Numbered from the stretch's first letter, positions 53,342-62,401 are shown. The stretch is DNA of 64,000 nt from Modicisalibacter sp033446685 (GCF_033446685.1 NZ_JAWQLY010000016.1:1-64000); one strand, 5' to 3'. Translations and numbers: made by a program. Notes: generated by a model not told the origin, from the letters alone.

Positions 53342-54466
53342 GTGTCAGAGCAAGCAGTGGCCCAGGCGGCCGAGGATAGTCAGCTCCGCGTGCTGATCAT
53401 GGCCGGCGGTACCGGCGGGCATGTAATCCCCGCGCTGTCGCTGGCCAAGGCGCTGGCGGCTAAAGGTGCCCGGATCGAGTGGCTGGGTAGCCCGAGAGGA
53501 ATCGAGAACCGCCTGGTCCCGGCGGCCGGCCTGGTTCTGCATCGAATCGACGTGGCGGGCCTGCGCGGCAATGGCCTGATCGGTTGGCTGGCGATACCGG
53601 TACGCCTGACCCGGGCGATTTGGCAGGCGCGCCGGGTGATCGCCGCTTTCGATCCTCAATTGGTGGTCGGGCTGGGCGGTTTCGCCAGCGGTCCCGGCGG
53701 CCTGGCAGCCTGGTTGTCGCGCCGCCCGTTGCTCGTGCATGAGCAGAATGCCGTCGCCGGGTTGACCAACCAGGTGCTGGCGCGCCTGGCGACGCGCGCC
53801 TACGCGGCCTTTCCCGGGGCTTTCCGCAAGTTCGGCGGACGCGAGGCGATCGTCATCGGCAATCCGGTGCGCGAGGAGATCGCGCTACTCGGCGACTCGC
53901 CGCGAGAGGCGGCGGAGATGCAGGGGCGAGGGCTTAGATTGCTAGTGGTGGGGGGCTCGCTGGGTGCGGTGGCGCTCAATGAACTGTTGCCCGAGGCCCT
54001 CGCCCTGTTGCCCGAAACGCAGCGTCCGGCCGTACGTCATCAGGCCGGGCGCGAACGAGCGGACGCCACCCGTGGCAACTATCGTGCAACGGGCGTAGAG
54101 GCCGATATCAGTGAATTCATCGATGACATGGCCGAAGCCTACGACTGGGCCGACCTGGTGGTCTGCCGATCCGGTGCATTGACCGTCGCCGAACTGGCGG
54201 CGGCGGCCAAGCCCTCCTTGCTGGTGCCGTTCCCGCACGCCGTCGACGATCATCAGACCGTCAACGCACGGTATCTGGTCGAGGCCGGTGCGGCACGATT
54301 ATTGCCCCAGAAAACCTTGAGTGCCGCATCGCTTGCCGAAGCGCTGAGCGAGGCACTCGACCCCCAACGACTCGCCGGCATGGCGACAGCGGCACGCGGT
54401 CGCGCGCATCTCGACGCTGTCGAGCGGCTGGTAGCTGGCTGTATGGAGACACGTTTTGAGCGATAA
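53342..54466 (+). CDS. murG: UDP-GlcNAc:lipid I N-acetylglucosaminyltransferase
   Basis: A 374-residue GT28 enzyme converting lipid I to lipid II at the inner face of the membrane. The N-terminal glycine loop MAGGTGGHVIPALSLAKAL and the UDP-GlcNAc-binding SGALTVAELAAAAKPSLLVPFPHAVDDHQ are visible. The start is GTG with AAGGAG upstream. An N-terminal extension of about 15 residues precedes the conserved region. murC begins inside its last codons. Confidence 0.97.
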   Translation: MSEQAVAQAAEDSQLRVLIMAGGTGGHVIPALSLAKALAAKGARIEWLGSPRGIENRLVPAAGLVLHRIDVAGLRGNGLIGWLAIPVRLTRAIWQARRVIAAFDPQLVVGLGGFASGPGGLAAWLSRRPLLVHEQNAVAGLTNQVLARLATRAYAAFPGAFRKFGGREAIVIGNPVREEIALLGDSPREAAEMQGRGLRLLVVGGSLGAVALNELLPEALALLPETQRPAVRHQAGRERADATRGNYRATGVEADISEFIDDMAEAYDWADLVVCRSGALTVAELAAAAKPSLLVPFPHAVDDHQTVNARYLVEAGAARLLPQKTLSAASLAEALSEALDPQRLAGMATAARGRAHLDAVERLVAGCMETRFER

Positions 54467-55922
54467 CAGGCGCGATCCCACACCCGCCCGGACCCGCCGT
54501 GGATTGGGTATGCGGCGGACCCGCAACATCCATTTCGTAGGTGTCGGCGGGGCCGGTATGTGCGGCATCGCCGAGGTGCTGGCCAACGAGGGATACCGGG
54601 TCAGCGGTAGCGACATCAAGGAATCGCCGATCGTCGCGCACATGCGCCAGTGCGGAATTCACGTGGCGATCGGCCATGCCGCGGATAACGCCCATGGCGC
54701 GGATGTCGTCGTGGTTTCCACGGCGGTCGACACGAGCAACCCGGAAATTGCCTGGGCACGCGAGCATCGCGTGCCGGTGGTGCGGCGTGCCGAGATGCTG
54801 GCCGAACTGATGCGCTTTCGTCACGGCATCGCCATCGCCGGTGCCCACGGCAAGACCACCACCACCAGCCTTACCGCAACGCTGCTGGGTGAGGGCGGGC
54901 TCGATCCCACCTTCGTGATCGGCGGCAAGCTGACCAGCGCGGGGACCAATGCCCGGCTCGGCGCGGGGGATTATCTGGTCGCCGAGGCCGACGAATCGGA
55001 TGCCTCTTTCCTGCATCTGCAGCCGATGGTCGCGGTGGTGACCAATATCGATGCCGATCACATGGAGACCTATGCGGGCGATTTCGCGCGACTCAAGGAT
55101 ACCTTCGTCGAGTTCCTGCACAACCTGCCGTTCTACGGTCTGGCCGTGGTATGTCTCGACGATGCCAACGTGCGGGAAGTGTTGCCGCGCGTGCAGCGCC
55201 AATTCGTCAGCTACGGCTTTCACGAACAGGCCGACTACCGCATCAGCGACTTCGTCCAGCAGGCCGGGGAGATTCGCTTTACCGCCTGGCGTCCCGAAGG
55301 CTACGCGCCGCTGAAGGTCCGCCTGGCCATGCCCGGTGAACACAATGCACTCAACGCGTTGGCGGCAATTGCGGTGGCGACCGACGCGGGCGTCGATGAC
55401 GCGGCGATCCAGCGCGGTCTGGCAAGCTTCGCCGGCGTCGGCCGACGCTTCCAGGTATACGGCGAGTATGCGCTGGCTCATGACCGGGGCGAAGTCATGC
55501 TGGTCGACGATTATGGCCATCACCCGCGCGAAGTGGAGATGATCATCCGGGCGGTACGTGCCGGCTGGTCGCAGCGCCGGCTGGTGATGGTCTATCAACC
55601 GCATCGCTATTCGCGCACCCACGACCTTTATGAAGATTTCGTGCGCGTGCTCTCCGGTGTCGACGTGCTATTGCTGCTCGATGTATATAGCGCCGGGGAA
55701 ACGACGATCGCCGGGGCCGACGGGCGCAGCTTGGCCGGCTCGATCCGTCAGCGTGGCGAGGTCGACCCGCTGTTCGTCGAAAGCAAGCACGAGCTCCCCA
55801 AGTTGCTGGGCAACGTGCTGCACGACGGAGATATCCTGATTACCCAGGGGGCCGGCGACATCGGCGGGATCGCCGTTGCCCTCGCAGCCGGCCGGCTTCG
55901 GATGGAAGAGATCGCATTATGA
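54456..55922 (+). CDS. murC: UDP-N-acetylmuramate:L-alanine ligase
   Basis: A 488-residue Mur ligase adding the first stem residue. Motifs are IHFVGVGGAGMCGIAEVLANEGY, the ATP loop GAHGKTTTTSL and VDDYGHHPREVEMII. I chose the TTG at 54456, with GGAGA 6 nt upstream, which overlaps the murG end; it adds 18 residues before MRRTRNIHF, comparable to the E. coli N-terminus. The ATG at 54510 is the alternative. It overlaps ddlB by 4 nt. Confidence 0.96.
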   Translation: MSDNRRDPTPARTRRGLGMRRTRNIHFVGVGGAGMCGIAEVLANEGYRVSGSDIKESPIVAHMRQCGIHVAIGHAADNAHGADVVVVSTAVDTSNPEIAWAREHRVPVVRRAEMLAELMRFRHGIAIAGAHGKTTTTSLTATLLGEGGLDPTFVIGGKLTSAGTNARLGAGDYLVAEADESDASFLHLQPMVAVVTNIDADHMETYAGDFARLKDTFVEFLHNLPFYGLAVVCLDDANVREVLPRVQRQFVSYGFHEQADYRISDFVQQAGEIRFTAWRPEGYAPLKVRLAMPGEHNALNALAAIAVATDAGVDDAAIQRGLASFAGVGRRFQVYGEYALAHDRGEVMLVDDYGHHPREVEMIIRAVRAGWSQRRLVMVYQPHRYSRTHDLYEDFVRVLSGVDVLLLLDVYSAGETTIAGADGRSLAGSIRQRGEVDPLFVESKHELPKLLGNVLHDGDILITQGAGDIGGIAVALAAGRLRMEEIAL

Positions 55923-56869
55923 GCAGTGATACACAGGCCGCGACGCGCGGTGGTCGCCATCAGGATTACGGGCGAGTCGTGGTTCTCTTTGGCGGTGATT
56001 CGGCGGAACGCGATGTCTCGCTGGCCAGCGGTGCCGCGGTGCTCGCGGCACTACAGCGCCGCGGCGTCGATGCTCAAGGCTACGATCTGGCCACCGGTGG
56101 CCTGACCGGACTTGAGGCGCTGGCGCCGGATCGGGTTTTCATCGCCCTGCATGGGCGGGGCGGGGAAGACGGCACGTTGCAGGGAGCGCTGGAGCTGCTG
56201 CGCATTCCCTACACTGGTAGTGGCGTGCTGGCTTCGGCGCTGGGAATGGACAAGCAACGCACCAAGCGGCTCTGGCAGGCGCACGATCTTCTAACGCCTG
56301 CGAGCATCACCCTGGGCCCCGATTGCGACTGGCCGACAGTAGTCGAACGCCTGGGTTTGCCGCTTGTCGTCAAACCGATACATGAAGGCTCGACACTCGG
56401 CATTACCATCGTTGCCAACGCCGATGATCTGGCCTCGGCCTACCATGAAGCGGCACGCTTTGACGCCGAAGTCATGGCCGAGCGCTTCATTCAGGGCGAA
56501 GAATATACCGTGTCGCTGTTGGGGGACGCCATTCTGCCGGCGATACGCGTCGAAGTGCCGAGCGGCTTTTACGACTACCAGGCCAAATACCATTCCAACG
56601 AGACGCTCTATCATCTGCCTTGTGGTTTGGATGCCGCGACCGAGACGCGGCTTGGCGAGCTGTGTCGTGATGCCTTTCTCGCCGTGGGCGGGCGTGGCTG
56701 GGGCCGCGTGGATGTGATGCGCGACGGCGAGGGGCGCTTCTGGTTGCTCGAAGTGAATACCGTACCCGGCATGACCGACCATAGCCTCGTTCCGCAAGCT
56801 GCGGCGCATGCAGGGCTCGATTTCGAGAGCCTGGTGCTGCGCATTCTCGATACAACATTGGAGCCCTGA
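55919..56869 (+). CDS. ddlB: D-alanine:D-alanine ligase
   Basis: A 316-residue ATP-grasp ligase making D-Ala-D-Ala for MurF. Motifs are VVLFGGDSAERDVSLASG, HGRGGEDGTLQGALELL, KPIHEGSTLGITIV and LEVNTVPGMTDHSLVPQAA. It overlaps the murC stop (ATGA) and is followed by ftsQ after 4 bp. Confidence 0.97.
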   Translation: MSSDTQAATRGGRHQDYGRVVVLFGGDSAERDVSLASGAAVLAALQRRGVDAQGYDLATGGLTGLEALAPDRVFIALHGRGGEDGTLQGALELLRIPYTGSGVLASALGMDKQRTKRLWQAHDLLTPASITLGPDCDWPTVVERLGLPLVVKPIHEGSTLGITIVANADDLASAYHEAARFDAEVMAERFIQGEEYTVSLLGDAILPAIRVEVPSGFYDYQAKYHSNETLYHLPCGLDAATETRLGELCRDAFLAVGGRGWGRVDVMRDGEGRFWLLEVNTVPGMTDHSLVPQAAAHAGLDFESLVLRILDTTLEP

Positions 56870-56873
56870 CCGC

Positions 56874-57602
56874 ATGCCGGGAAGCGGTTTCCGCGCTCGC
56901 GGGTCGATCCTCGGTCTCGTGCTATTGCTGGTCCTGCTGGGGGCTGGTGGCCGGGCGCTGTGGCTGTGGCTGGACAGGCCCATCCAGCGGGTCTCGATCC
57001 GTGGCGATCTGGAACATGTCAGCGCCGCTTATCTGCGTGAGAAACTCACGCCGGTGGTGAGAGGCAAGACCTGGTTGTCGGTTGATCTGGATGAGCTGCG
57101 CCGACAGGCCCGGGCGGCCGAGTGGATCGCCGAGGTGCGTGTGTCACGGCAATGGCCCAACTCACTGACGTTCGAACTCTTCGAGCAGCAGCCGATCGCG
57201 CGCTGGAACGATAGCCATCTGCTTAATCCGCAGGGCGTCGCTTTTAATCGCGATAACGTGACGGTTTCCGAGGATTTACCCGATCTCGCAGGTCCCGATG
57301 GCAGCGGTAGCGAGGTGCTTGCCCTCTATGATCGGCTACAGAATCGATTGCTTCCACTGGGCTTGCATGTCACGCAGCTACGGATGGAAGATCGCGGCGC
57401 CTGGCGCGTCCAGATCAATGATGCCTTTTGGCTCATGCTGGGACGTAATCATCGCCAGGAGCGAGTGGCCCGGTTCATCGCCGCATGGCAACGTGAATTG
57501 AATAGCGAAGCGTCGCGAATACGCTACATCGATCTACGTTACCCGAACGGTGTTGCCATAGCCTGGCATGGAGAGAGCGACAGTAAGATCGACGAACCTT
57601 GA
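56874..57602 (+). CDS. ftsQ: cell division protein FtsQ
   Basis: A 242-residue bitopic protein with one membrane helix (about residues 12-31), a POTRA domain (IQRVSIRGDLEHVSAAYLREKLTPVVRGKTWLSVDLDELRR, about 38-105) and the beta domain that contacts FtsB/FtsL. It is shorter than E. coli FtsQ (276), chiefly in the N-terminal cytoplasmic part. The ATG at 56874 starts MPGSGFRARG; a start within ddlB is not needed. Confidence 0.94.
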   Translation: MPGSGFRARGSILGLVLLLVLLGAGGRALWLWLDRPIQRVSIRGDLEHVSAAYLREKLTPVVRGKTWLSVDLDELRRQARAAEWIAEVRVSRQWPNSLTFELFEQQPIARWNDSHLLNPQGVAFNRDNVTVSEDLPDLAGPDGSGSEVLALYDRLQNRLLPLGLHVTQLRMEDRGAWRVQINDAFWLMLGRNHRQERVARFIAAWQRELNSEASRIRYIDLRYPNGVAIAWHGESDSKIDEP

Positions 57603-57806
57603 GCTCACATCTTTACCTTTAATACGGCTATCGCCCACCAACAAAGGCGTAGGGGTATTTCTTTCGACGAAAAATACCCGTATTCTGAGCGCGTATTCAA
57701 TTGAACCGGTTTTAAACGCAGCTTACTCACTATAATCGGTTCAATATCTATTTAGGTTGATAAACGGATTCTTAATTCAGTGAAGATCGAGGAGTAATCC
57801 CGACCC
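57603..57806 (+). promoter_or_regulatory. AT-rich ftsQ-ftsA gap with hairpin and candidate ftsA promoter
   Basis: A 204-bp gap, the longest inside the division cluster and clearly richer in A+T. It holds a hairpin (GGGTATTT 57653-57660 with AAATACCC 57672-57679), a perfect TATAAT (57731-57736) without a good -35, and an inverted repeat, ATTGAACCGGTT (57700-57711) and AATCGGTTCAAT (57734-57745), 11 of 12 complementary, whose right arm overlaps the -10. This fits a regulated promoter for ftsAZ; the regulator is unknown. Confidence 0.5.
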
Positions 57807-59081
57807 ATGCCAGGACAATCCAACGCATCCAATATGGTGGTCGGGCTGGATATCGGAACATCGAAGGTGGTCGCCATAGTTGGGCAACCTACCGACGATG
57901 GTGGTCTCGAGATCGCCGGGATAGGCTCGCATCCCTCGAGGGGGATGAAGAAGGGCGTGGTCATCAACATCGAGTCTACGGTGCAGTCGATTCAGCGTGC
58001 CGTGGAAGAGGCCGAGTTGATGGCCGGTTGCGATATTCACTCGGTCTATGTCGGTATCGCCGGCAGCCATATTAGTTCGATGAATTCCGATGGTGTGGTG
58101 GCGATCAAGGATCGCGAAGTCACTCCTTCGGATATCGATCGAGTCATCGATTCCGCGCGAGCGCGTGCGATATCCGAAGGACAACGGATACTGCATGTGT
58201 TGCCTCAGGAGTTCGCCATCGATACCCAGGAGGGTATTCGCGAGCCGCTAGGCATGTCCGGGGTGCGACTCGAGGCGCGCGTGCATCTGGTCACCGCAGC
58301 GTTGAACGCGGTGCAGAACATCGAGAAGTGCGTGCGGCGTTGCGGGCTCGAGGTCGATGCCATCATCTTGGAACAACTGGCCTCGAGCCATGCCGTGCTG
58401 ACAGAAGACGAACGCGAACTAGGCGTTTGCATGGTGGATATCGGTGGCGGCACCACGGATATCGCGGTATTCACCGAGGGCGCCATTCGCCATACGGCGG
58501 TCATTCCCATCGCCGGCGACCAGGTGACCAACGATATCGCCATGGCGCTGCGCACGCCGACCCAATACGCTGAGGACATCAAGGTCAAATACGCCTGTGC
58601 GTTGACCCAACTGGCCTCGAGCGACGAGATGATCAAAGTTCCCAGCGTAGGCGACCGCCCGGCTCGTGATCTGTCGAGGCAGGCATTGGCCGAAGTGGTC
58701 GAGCCGCGCTACGAGGAACTCTTTACTTTAGTACGTGAGGAACTGAGGCGCAGCGGCTATGAGGATCTCGTGGCCGCAGGCGTGGTGCTGACCGGGGGCA
58801 CATCACGCATGGAAGGCGTGGTCGAGCTCGCGGAGGAGATATTCCATATGCCGGTACGCATTGCCAGTCCGCAGAATGTACGAGGCCTGGCGGATGTGGT
58901 ACGTAATCCGATTTATTCCACAGGCGTGGGTTTGCTACTCTACGGTATGCGCGATGCCAAGCATGCGCAGAGCCGTGCAGTTTCCGCCCAGCCCCGTAGA
59001 GAGGAAGTCTCGCGGCGTGGTCTCAAGGACGGCATTTCGGCGCTGGAACGGGTCAAAGGCTGGTTCAAAGGAAATTTCTGA
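57807..59081 (+). CDS. ftsA: cell division protein FtsA
   Basis: A 424-residue actin-like protein that tethers FtsZ to the membrane. Nucleotide motifs are VVGLDIGTSKVVAIVG, VDIGGGTTDIAVF and GVVLTGGTSRMEGV; the 1C domain lies at about 90-170. The C-terminal amphipathic membrane helix is LERVKGWFKGNF. Normal length. It lies 36 bp before ftsZ. Confidence 0.98.
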   Translation: MPGQSNASNMVVGLDIGTSKVVAIVGQPTDDGGLEIAGIGSHPSRGMKKGVVINIESTVQSIQRAVEEAELMAGCDIHSVYVGIAGSHISSMNSDGVVAIKDREVTPSDIDRVIDSARARAISEGQRILHVLPQEFAIDTQEGIREPLGMSGVRLEARVHLVTAALNAVQNIEKCVRRCGLEVDAIILEQLASSHAVLTEDERELGVCMVDIGGGTTDIAVFTEGAIRHTAVIPIAGDQVTNDIAMALRTPTQYAEDIKVKYACALTQLASSDEMIKVPSVGDRPARDLSRQALAEVVEPRYEELFTLVREELRRSGYEDLVAAGVVLTGGTSRMEGVVELAEEIFHMPVRIASPQNVRGLADVVRNPIYSTGVGLLLYGMRDAKHAQSRAVSAQPRREEVSRRGLKDGISALERVKGWFKGNF

Positions 59082-59117
59082 CAGGGCCGCACTGCGCGGT
59101 CACAGGAGACGGGGCAA

Positions 59118-60281
59118 ATGTTCGAACTGGTAGATAACGCACCTTCCAGCAGCGCAGTCATCAAGGTGATAGGCGTTGGTGGAGGCGGCGGCAATGCCGT
59201 CAATCACATGGTCGAAAGCAACATCGATGGCGTCGAGTTCATCTGCGCCAATACCGATGCGCAGGCGCTCAAGCGCGTTGCCGCCAAGACCGTTCTCCAG
59301 TTAGGCAGCGAGATCACCAAGGGGCTCGGTGCGGGTGCCAGCCCGGACGTGGGGCGTCAGGCCGCCATGGAAGACCGCGAGCGCATCGCCGAGCTTCTCC
59401 AGGGTGCCGACATGGTATTCATTACCGCAGGCATGGGTGGTGGTACCGGTACCGGGGGGGCGCCCGTGGTCGCTCAGGTAGCCAAGGAACTGGGGATCCT
59501 CACGGTCGCGGTGGTTACCCGGCCCTTCCCATTCGAAGGTCCCAAGCGCATGCGTGTCGCCGAGGAGGGCATGCGTGAGCTTTCCGAGCACGTCGACTCG
59601 CTGATCACCATCCCCAATGAAAAGCTGCTGGCCGTACTGGGCAAGAGCGCCAGTCTGCTGACTGCCTTCAGTGCTGCCAACGATGTCCTGTTGGGCGCCG
59701 TGCAGGGGATCGCCGAGCTGATCACCAGCCCCGGCATCATCAACGTCGACTTTGCCGATGTGCGCACCGTGATGTCCGAGATGGGCATGGCGATGATGGG
59801 CACTGGCGGCGCCACCGGCGAGAACCGCGCCCGGGAAGCCGCCGAGAAGGCGATCCGCAGCCCGCTGCTCGAAGACATCGATCTGCATGGTGCACGTGGG
59901 ATCCTGGTCAATATTACTGCCGGGCCCGACCTGTCCATCGGTGAGTTCAACGATGTCGGTGCCACCGTGCAGGAGTTCGCCTCCCAGGACGCGACGATCG
60001 TGGTGGGTACGGCCATCGACATGGAAATGTCCGATGAGTTGCGTGTCACGGTGGTGGCGGCGGGGCTCGATGGCCGCCGTGAGAAACCGGCGGGCCGCGA
60101 GGCTGCGACGCGTCCGGAGACGACTGACTATCGCAAGTTGCAACAGCCGACAGTCATGCGCCAGCAGGCGGCCAAGGCCGATCAGGAGGAGGCGGCCAAG
60201 GCGCGCCAGGAGCGGCGCAAGAGCAAGGAGATGGACGATTATCTGGACATTCCGGCCTTTCTGCGGCGCCAAGCCGATTGA
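59118..60281 (+). CDS. ftsZ: cell division GTPase FtsZ
   Basis: A 387-residue tubulin homologue that forms the Z ring. The GTP loop is AGMGGGTGTGGAPVVA, the T7 synergy loop is NVDFADVRTVM, and the C-terminal peptide DYLDIPAFLRRQAD binds FtsA and ZipA. A charged, Lys/Arg/Glu-rich linker (about residues 320-370) precedes it. Normal length for the family. Confidence 0.99.
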   Translation: MFELVDNAPSSSAVIKVIGVGGGGGNAVNHMVESNIDGVEFICANTDAQALKRVAAKTVLQLGSEITKGLGAGASPDVGRQAAMEDRERIAELLQGADMVFITAGMGGGTGTGGAPVVAQVAKELGILTVAVVTRPFPFEGPKRMRVAEEGMRELSEHVDSLITIPNEKLLAVLGKSASLLTAFSAANDVLLGAVQGIAELITSPGIINVDFADVRTVMSEMGMAMMGTGGATGENRAREAAEKAIRSPLLEDIDLHGARGILVNITAGPDLSIGEFNDVGATVQEFASQDATIVVGTAIDMEMSDELRVTVVAAGLDGRREKPAGREAATRPETTDYRKLQQPTVMRQQAAKADQEEAAKARQERRKSKEMDDYLDIPAFLRRQAD

Positions 60282-60323
60282 GTTCCGCTATCGTGACGAT
60301 GGGTATGGCCGGATGACATTTTT

Positions 60324-60352
60324 TTGTTTAAACAGCTGTTCGATGTTATAGT
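60324..60352 (+). promoter_or_regulatory. lpxC promoter
   Basis: TTGTTT (60324-60329), a 17-bp spacer and TATAGT (60347-60352) in an AT-rich stretch between ftsZ and lpxC, about 40 nt before the lpxC ATG. Confidence 0.65.
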
Positions 60353-60394
60353 GAACACTGTTTCACAACTCTGATGACAGCCTGGCCATTGCCC

Positions 60395-61309
60395 ATGATC
60401 AAGCAAAGAACACTCAAGAACACCATGCGCGCCACGGGCGTGGGTCTTCACTCCGGTGAAAAGGTCTACCTGACCCTACGCCCGGCCTCGGCCGACACAG
60501 GGATCGTGTTCGTTCGCACCGATCTCGATCCCGTCGTGTACATTCCTGCGCGCGCCGAGAACGTTACCGATACAACGCTATGTACGGCCTTATCCTGCGA
60601 TGGCGTCAAGGTGGCAACGGTCGAGCACTTGATGTCTGCGTTCGCGGGGTTGGGTATCGACAATGCCTTCGTCGAGCTCAGCGCCGCCGAAGTACCGATC
60701 ATGGACGGCAGTGCGGGGCCTTTCGTATTCCTGATTCAGTCCGCGGGAATCGCCGAGTTGGAAGCGCCCAAGAAGTTTATCCGCATCAAGCGGGAAATCG
60801 TGGTGCGTGACGAGGACAAGGAGGCGATCTTTCTGCCCTACAACGGCTTCAAGGTTTCCTTTTCGATCGATTTCGATCATCCAGTCTTCGAAAACCAGAA
60901 ACAAACGGCAAGCGTCGACTTCTCGACGACCTCTTTCGTCAAGGAGGTGTCACGCGCGCGTACGTTCGGCTTCATGCGTGACCTGGAATTCCTGCGCTCG
61001 CACAATCTCGCGCTGGGAGGCAGCTTGGACAACGCCATCGTCGTGGACGATTACCGCATCCTCAACGAGGGTGGGCTGCGTTACGACGACGAGTTCGTCA
61101 AGCACAAGGTACTCGACGCCATTGGCGATCTGTATCAGCTTGGGTATAGCTTGATCGGCGAGTTCCGAGGCGTGAAGTCGGGGCATGCGCTCAACAACCA
61201 GCTGTGTCGCGCCATGCTGGCGAATCCCGAATCGTGGGAAATCGTCACCTTCGAGGGGGCCAGCCAAAAGGCACCGATCTCCTATTCGGCTCCGGCAATG
61301 GCCATGTAG
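60395..61309 (+). CDS. lpxC: UDP-3-O-acyl-N-acetylglucosamine deacetylase
   Basis: A 304-residue zinc enzyme, the committed step of lipid A synthesis. The N-terminal MIKQRTLKNTMRATGVGLHSGEKV, the zinc-binding VATVEHLMSAFAGLGIDNA and FVKHKVLDAIGDLYQLG, and GHALNNQLCRAML are all present. Length matches E. coli (305). I chose the ATG at 60395; an upstream in-frame start (60374) would add seven atypical residues. Confidence 0.98.
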   Translation: MIKQRTLKNTMRATGVGLHSGEKVYLTLRPASADTGIVFVRTDLDPVVYIPARAENVTDTTLCTALSCDGVKVATVEHLMSAFAGLGIDNAFVELSAAEVPIMDGSAGPFVFLIQSAGIAELEAPKKFIRIKREIVVRDEDKEAIFLPYNGFKVSFSIDFDHPVFENQKQTASVDFSTTSFVKEVSRARTFGFMRDLEFLRSHNLALGGSLDNAIVVDDYRILNEGGLRYDDEFVKHKVLDAIGDLYQLGYSLIGEFRGVKSGHALNNQLCRAMLANPESWEIVTFEGASQKAPISYSAPAMAM

Positions 61310-61341
61310 GATCGATACATACACTCGGCATGTCATCATTG

Positions 61342-61371
61342 ACGCCAGCCCCTTCGGGGCTGGCGTTTTTC
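61342..61371 (+). terminator. rho-independent terminator of lpxC
   Basis: Perfect 11-bp arms ACGCCAGCCCC (61342-61352) and GGGGCTGGCGT (61356-61366) with loop TTC, followed by a T-run and CG. It ends the division cluster transcript. Confidence 0.95.
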
Positions 61372-61419
61372 GTATGCGACCTTTCTGAACGAACTGGGCG
61401 GACGACTTCGCAGATGCGG

Positions 61420-61902
61420 TTAGTGCGCGCCAGTCGGCGGCTCGGCATGAGCGGCCAAGCGTTCGAGGGCTCGTTTCAAGCGGGGATCCTCGGTATCGCG
61501 GGCACAGCTCGAGAGCTCATCGGCCGCTTGGCTCGACAAGGCGCGAGGCCGAATAATCGGCGCCTTGGGGGGCGCGACCGGGCGCACCTTGAACGTCAGA
61601 CCGGTAACGGCTTCGAGTTCGGGCAATTGGCGCAGTAGTTCGAGCAGGCGCGTCTGCTCGTAACGAAGCCAGGTCAGCCAGACGGCACGGTCGGTGATCA
61701 AAGTGAGCTTGCCTTGGCGGTAGCCGCCGACGAAGAGATGGGGGCGCACCTCCTCCGGCAAGTGGCTGCGTAGGTGTTCTTGCGCGCGACCAATCACGTT
61801 GGCCACACGCATCAGGCCATTGAGTTCCGAGCTGCGACGGCCACTGCCGTCGAGTAGCGTTGTGGTGGGCTGGGCGCGAAAACGCTTAGCCTTTATACTC
61901 AT
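61420..61902 (-). CDS. dciA: replicative helicase loader DciA-like (DUF721)
   Basis: A 160-residue DUF721 protein. The conserved core is VANVIGRAQEHLRSHLPEEVRPHLFVGGYRQGKLTLITDRAVWLTWLRYEQTRLLELL, a KH-like fold. DciA loads DnaB in bacteria without the phage-derived DnaC; in Pseudomonas it also lies between lpxC and secA. The start MSIKAKRF at 61902 lacks a strong Shine-Dalgarno. It is convergent with lpxC and divergent from the secA leader ORF, 61 bp away. Confidence 0.85.
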   Translation of the reverse strand: MSIKAKRFRAQPTTTLLDGSGRRSSELNGLMRVANVIGRAQEHLRSHLPEEVRPHLFVGGYRQGKLTLITDRAVWLTWLRYEQTRLLELLRQLPELEAVTGLTFKVRPVAPPKAPIIRPRALSSQAADELSSCARDTEDPRLKRALERLAAHAEPPTGAH

Positions 61903-61963
61903 TGGCTTGCACTGTTGCTGAGCGGTGCCCTCAATCTAGCATGCCCCGGAGCCCTTCAACAGC

Positions 61964-62317
61964 ATGACCGATGTGACGTTCGATCCCCAGGCCGAAACCA
62001 GTGGCAGCCGGCAGCGCTCAAGACGCCTGTCGCGTTGGTGGCTGGCCGGCTTGTTGGTCGGCTGTTTGCTGCCCTCGTCACTGGTACATGCAGAAGCGGT
62101 GCGTATTGCCGAGCAATTGACACAGATTTGCTTGATGGCTCCGGCGGCCATTCGAGCCGAATCGCGCCGCGTGGCCCGGCGTAGGGCGCAACGCAGCATG
62201 CCGCGCCGCCGGCACCTCAGTGCATGTCCCGAAGCCGTGCGTACTCAACGCGAAGGGCGACCCTGTGCCGGGCTCGATGTTCTGAATCGACGAGGTCCGC
62301 CTCGGCGAATGATCTGA
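61964..62317 (+). CDS. small exported ORF upstream of secA, candidate SecM-type arrest leader
   Basis: A 117-codon ORF not recognised by homology. It has a basic n-region (Arg16-Arg24), a hydrophobic core (Leu27-Val41) and a likely signal-peptidase site VHA|EA after residue 43. The mature part is Arg-rich, and it ends NRRGPPRRMI. The R110-G-P-P113 resembles the RAGP of SecM and RAPP of the ApdA/ApdP arrest peptides. Codons 105-109 lie in an mRNA segment complementary to the secA Shine-Dalgarno region. It occupies the same position as E. coli secM, and as an uncharacterised gene in Pseudomonas. The function as an arrest leader is inference; a plain secreted protein is the alternative. Confidence 0.6.
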   Translation: MTDVTFDPQAETSGSRQRSRRLSRWWLAGLLVGCLLPSSLVHAEAVRIAEQLTQICLMAPAAIRAESRRVARRRAQRSMPRRRHLSACPEAVRTQREGRPCAGLDVLNRRGPPRRMI

Positions 62318-62399
62318 ACTGGCCGGTGCGCCAGTCCGTCGCTTGCCGAGGCGCCAAGTGGCGCCTCGCTACAATGATTACTTCGTGATTCAGGATATC
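62276..62399 (+). promoter_or_regulatory. secA translational control region (SD-sequestering helix with three inner hairpins)
   Basis: GATGTTCTGAATCG (62276-62289) can pair over 14 consecutive positions (three of them G-U) with TGATTCAGGATATC (62386-62399), which contains the secA Shine-Dalgarno AGGA. Enclosed hairpins are CGAGG/CCTCG (62291-62304 region), ACTGGC/GCCAGT (62318-62335) and CGAGGCGCC (62347-62355)/GGCGCCTCG (62360-62368). A ribosome paused at the leader's RGPP codons (62291-62302) would cover much of the left arm. Confidence 0.6.
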
Positions 62400-62401
62400 C
62401 A

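Noticed and set aside
54261..55622. Minus-strand open frame of 453 codons opposite murC
   Set aside because: Antisense shadow; no signal, motif or ribosome binding site.
61915..62184. Alternative overlapping ORF (89 codons) before secA
   Set aside because: It overlaps the 61964 ORF in another frame and lacks a clean signal peptide; the 61964 frame has an n-h-c signal sequence and the RGPP end near the SD-pairing region.
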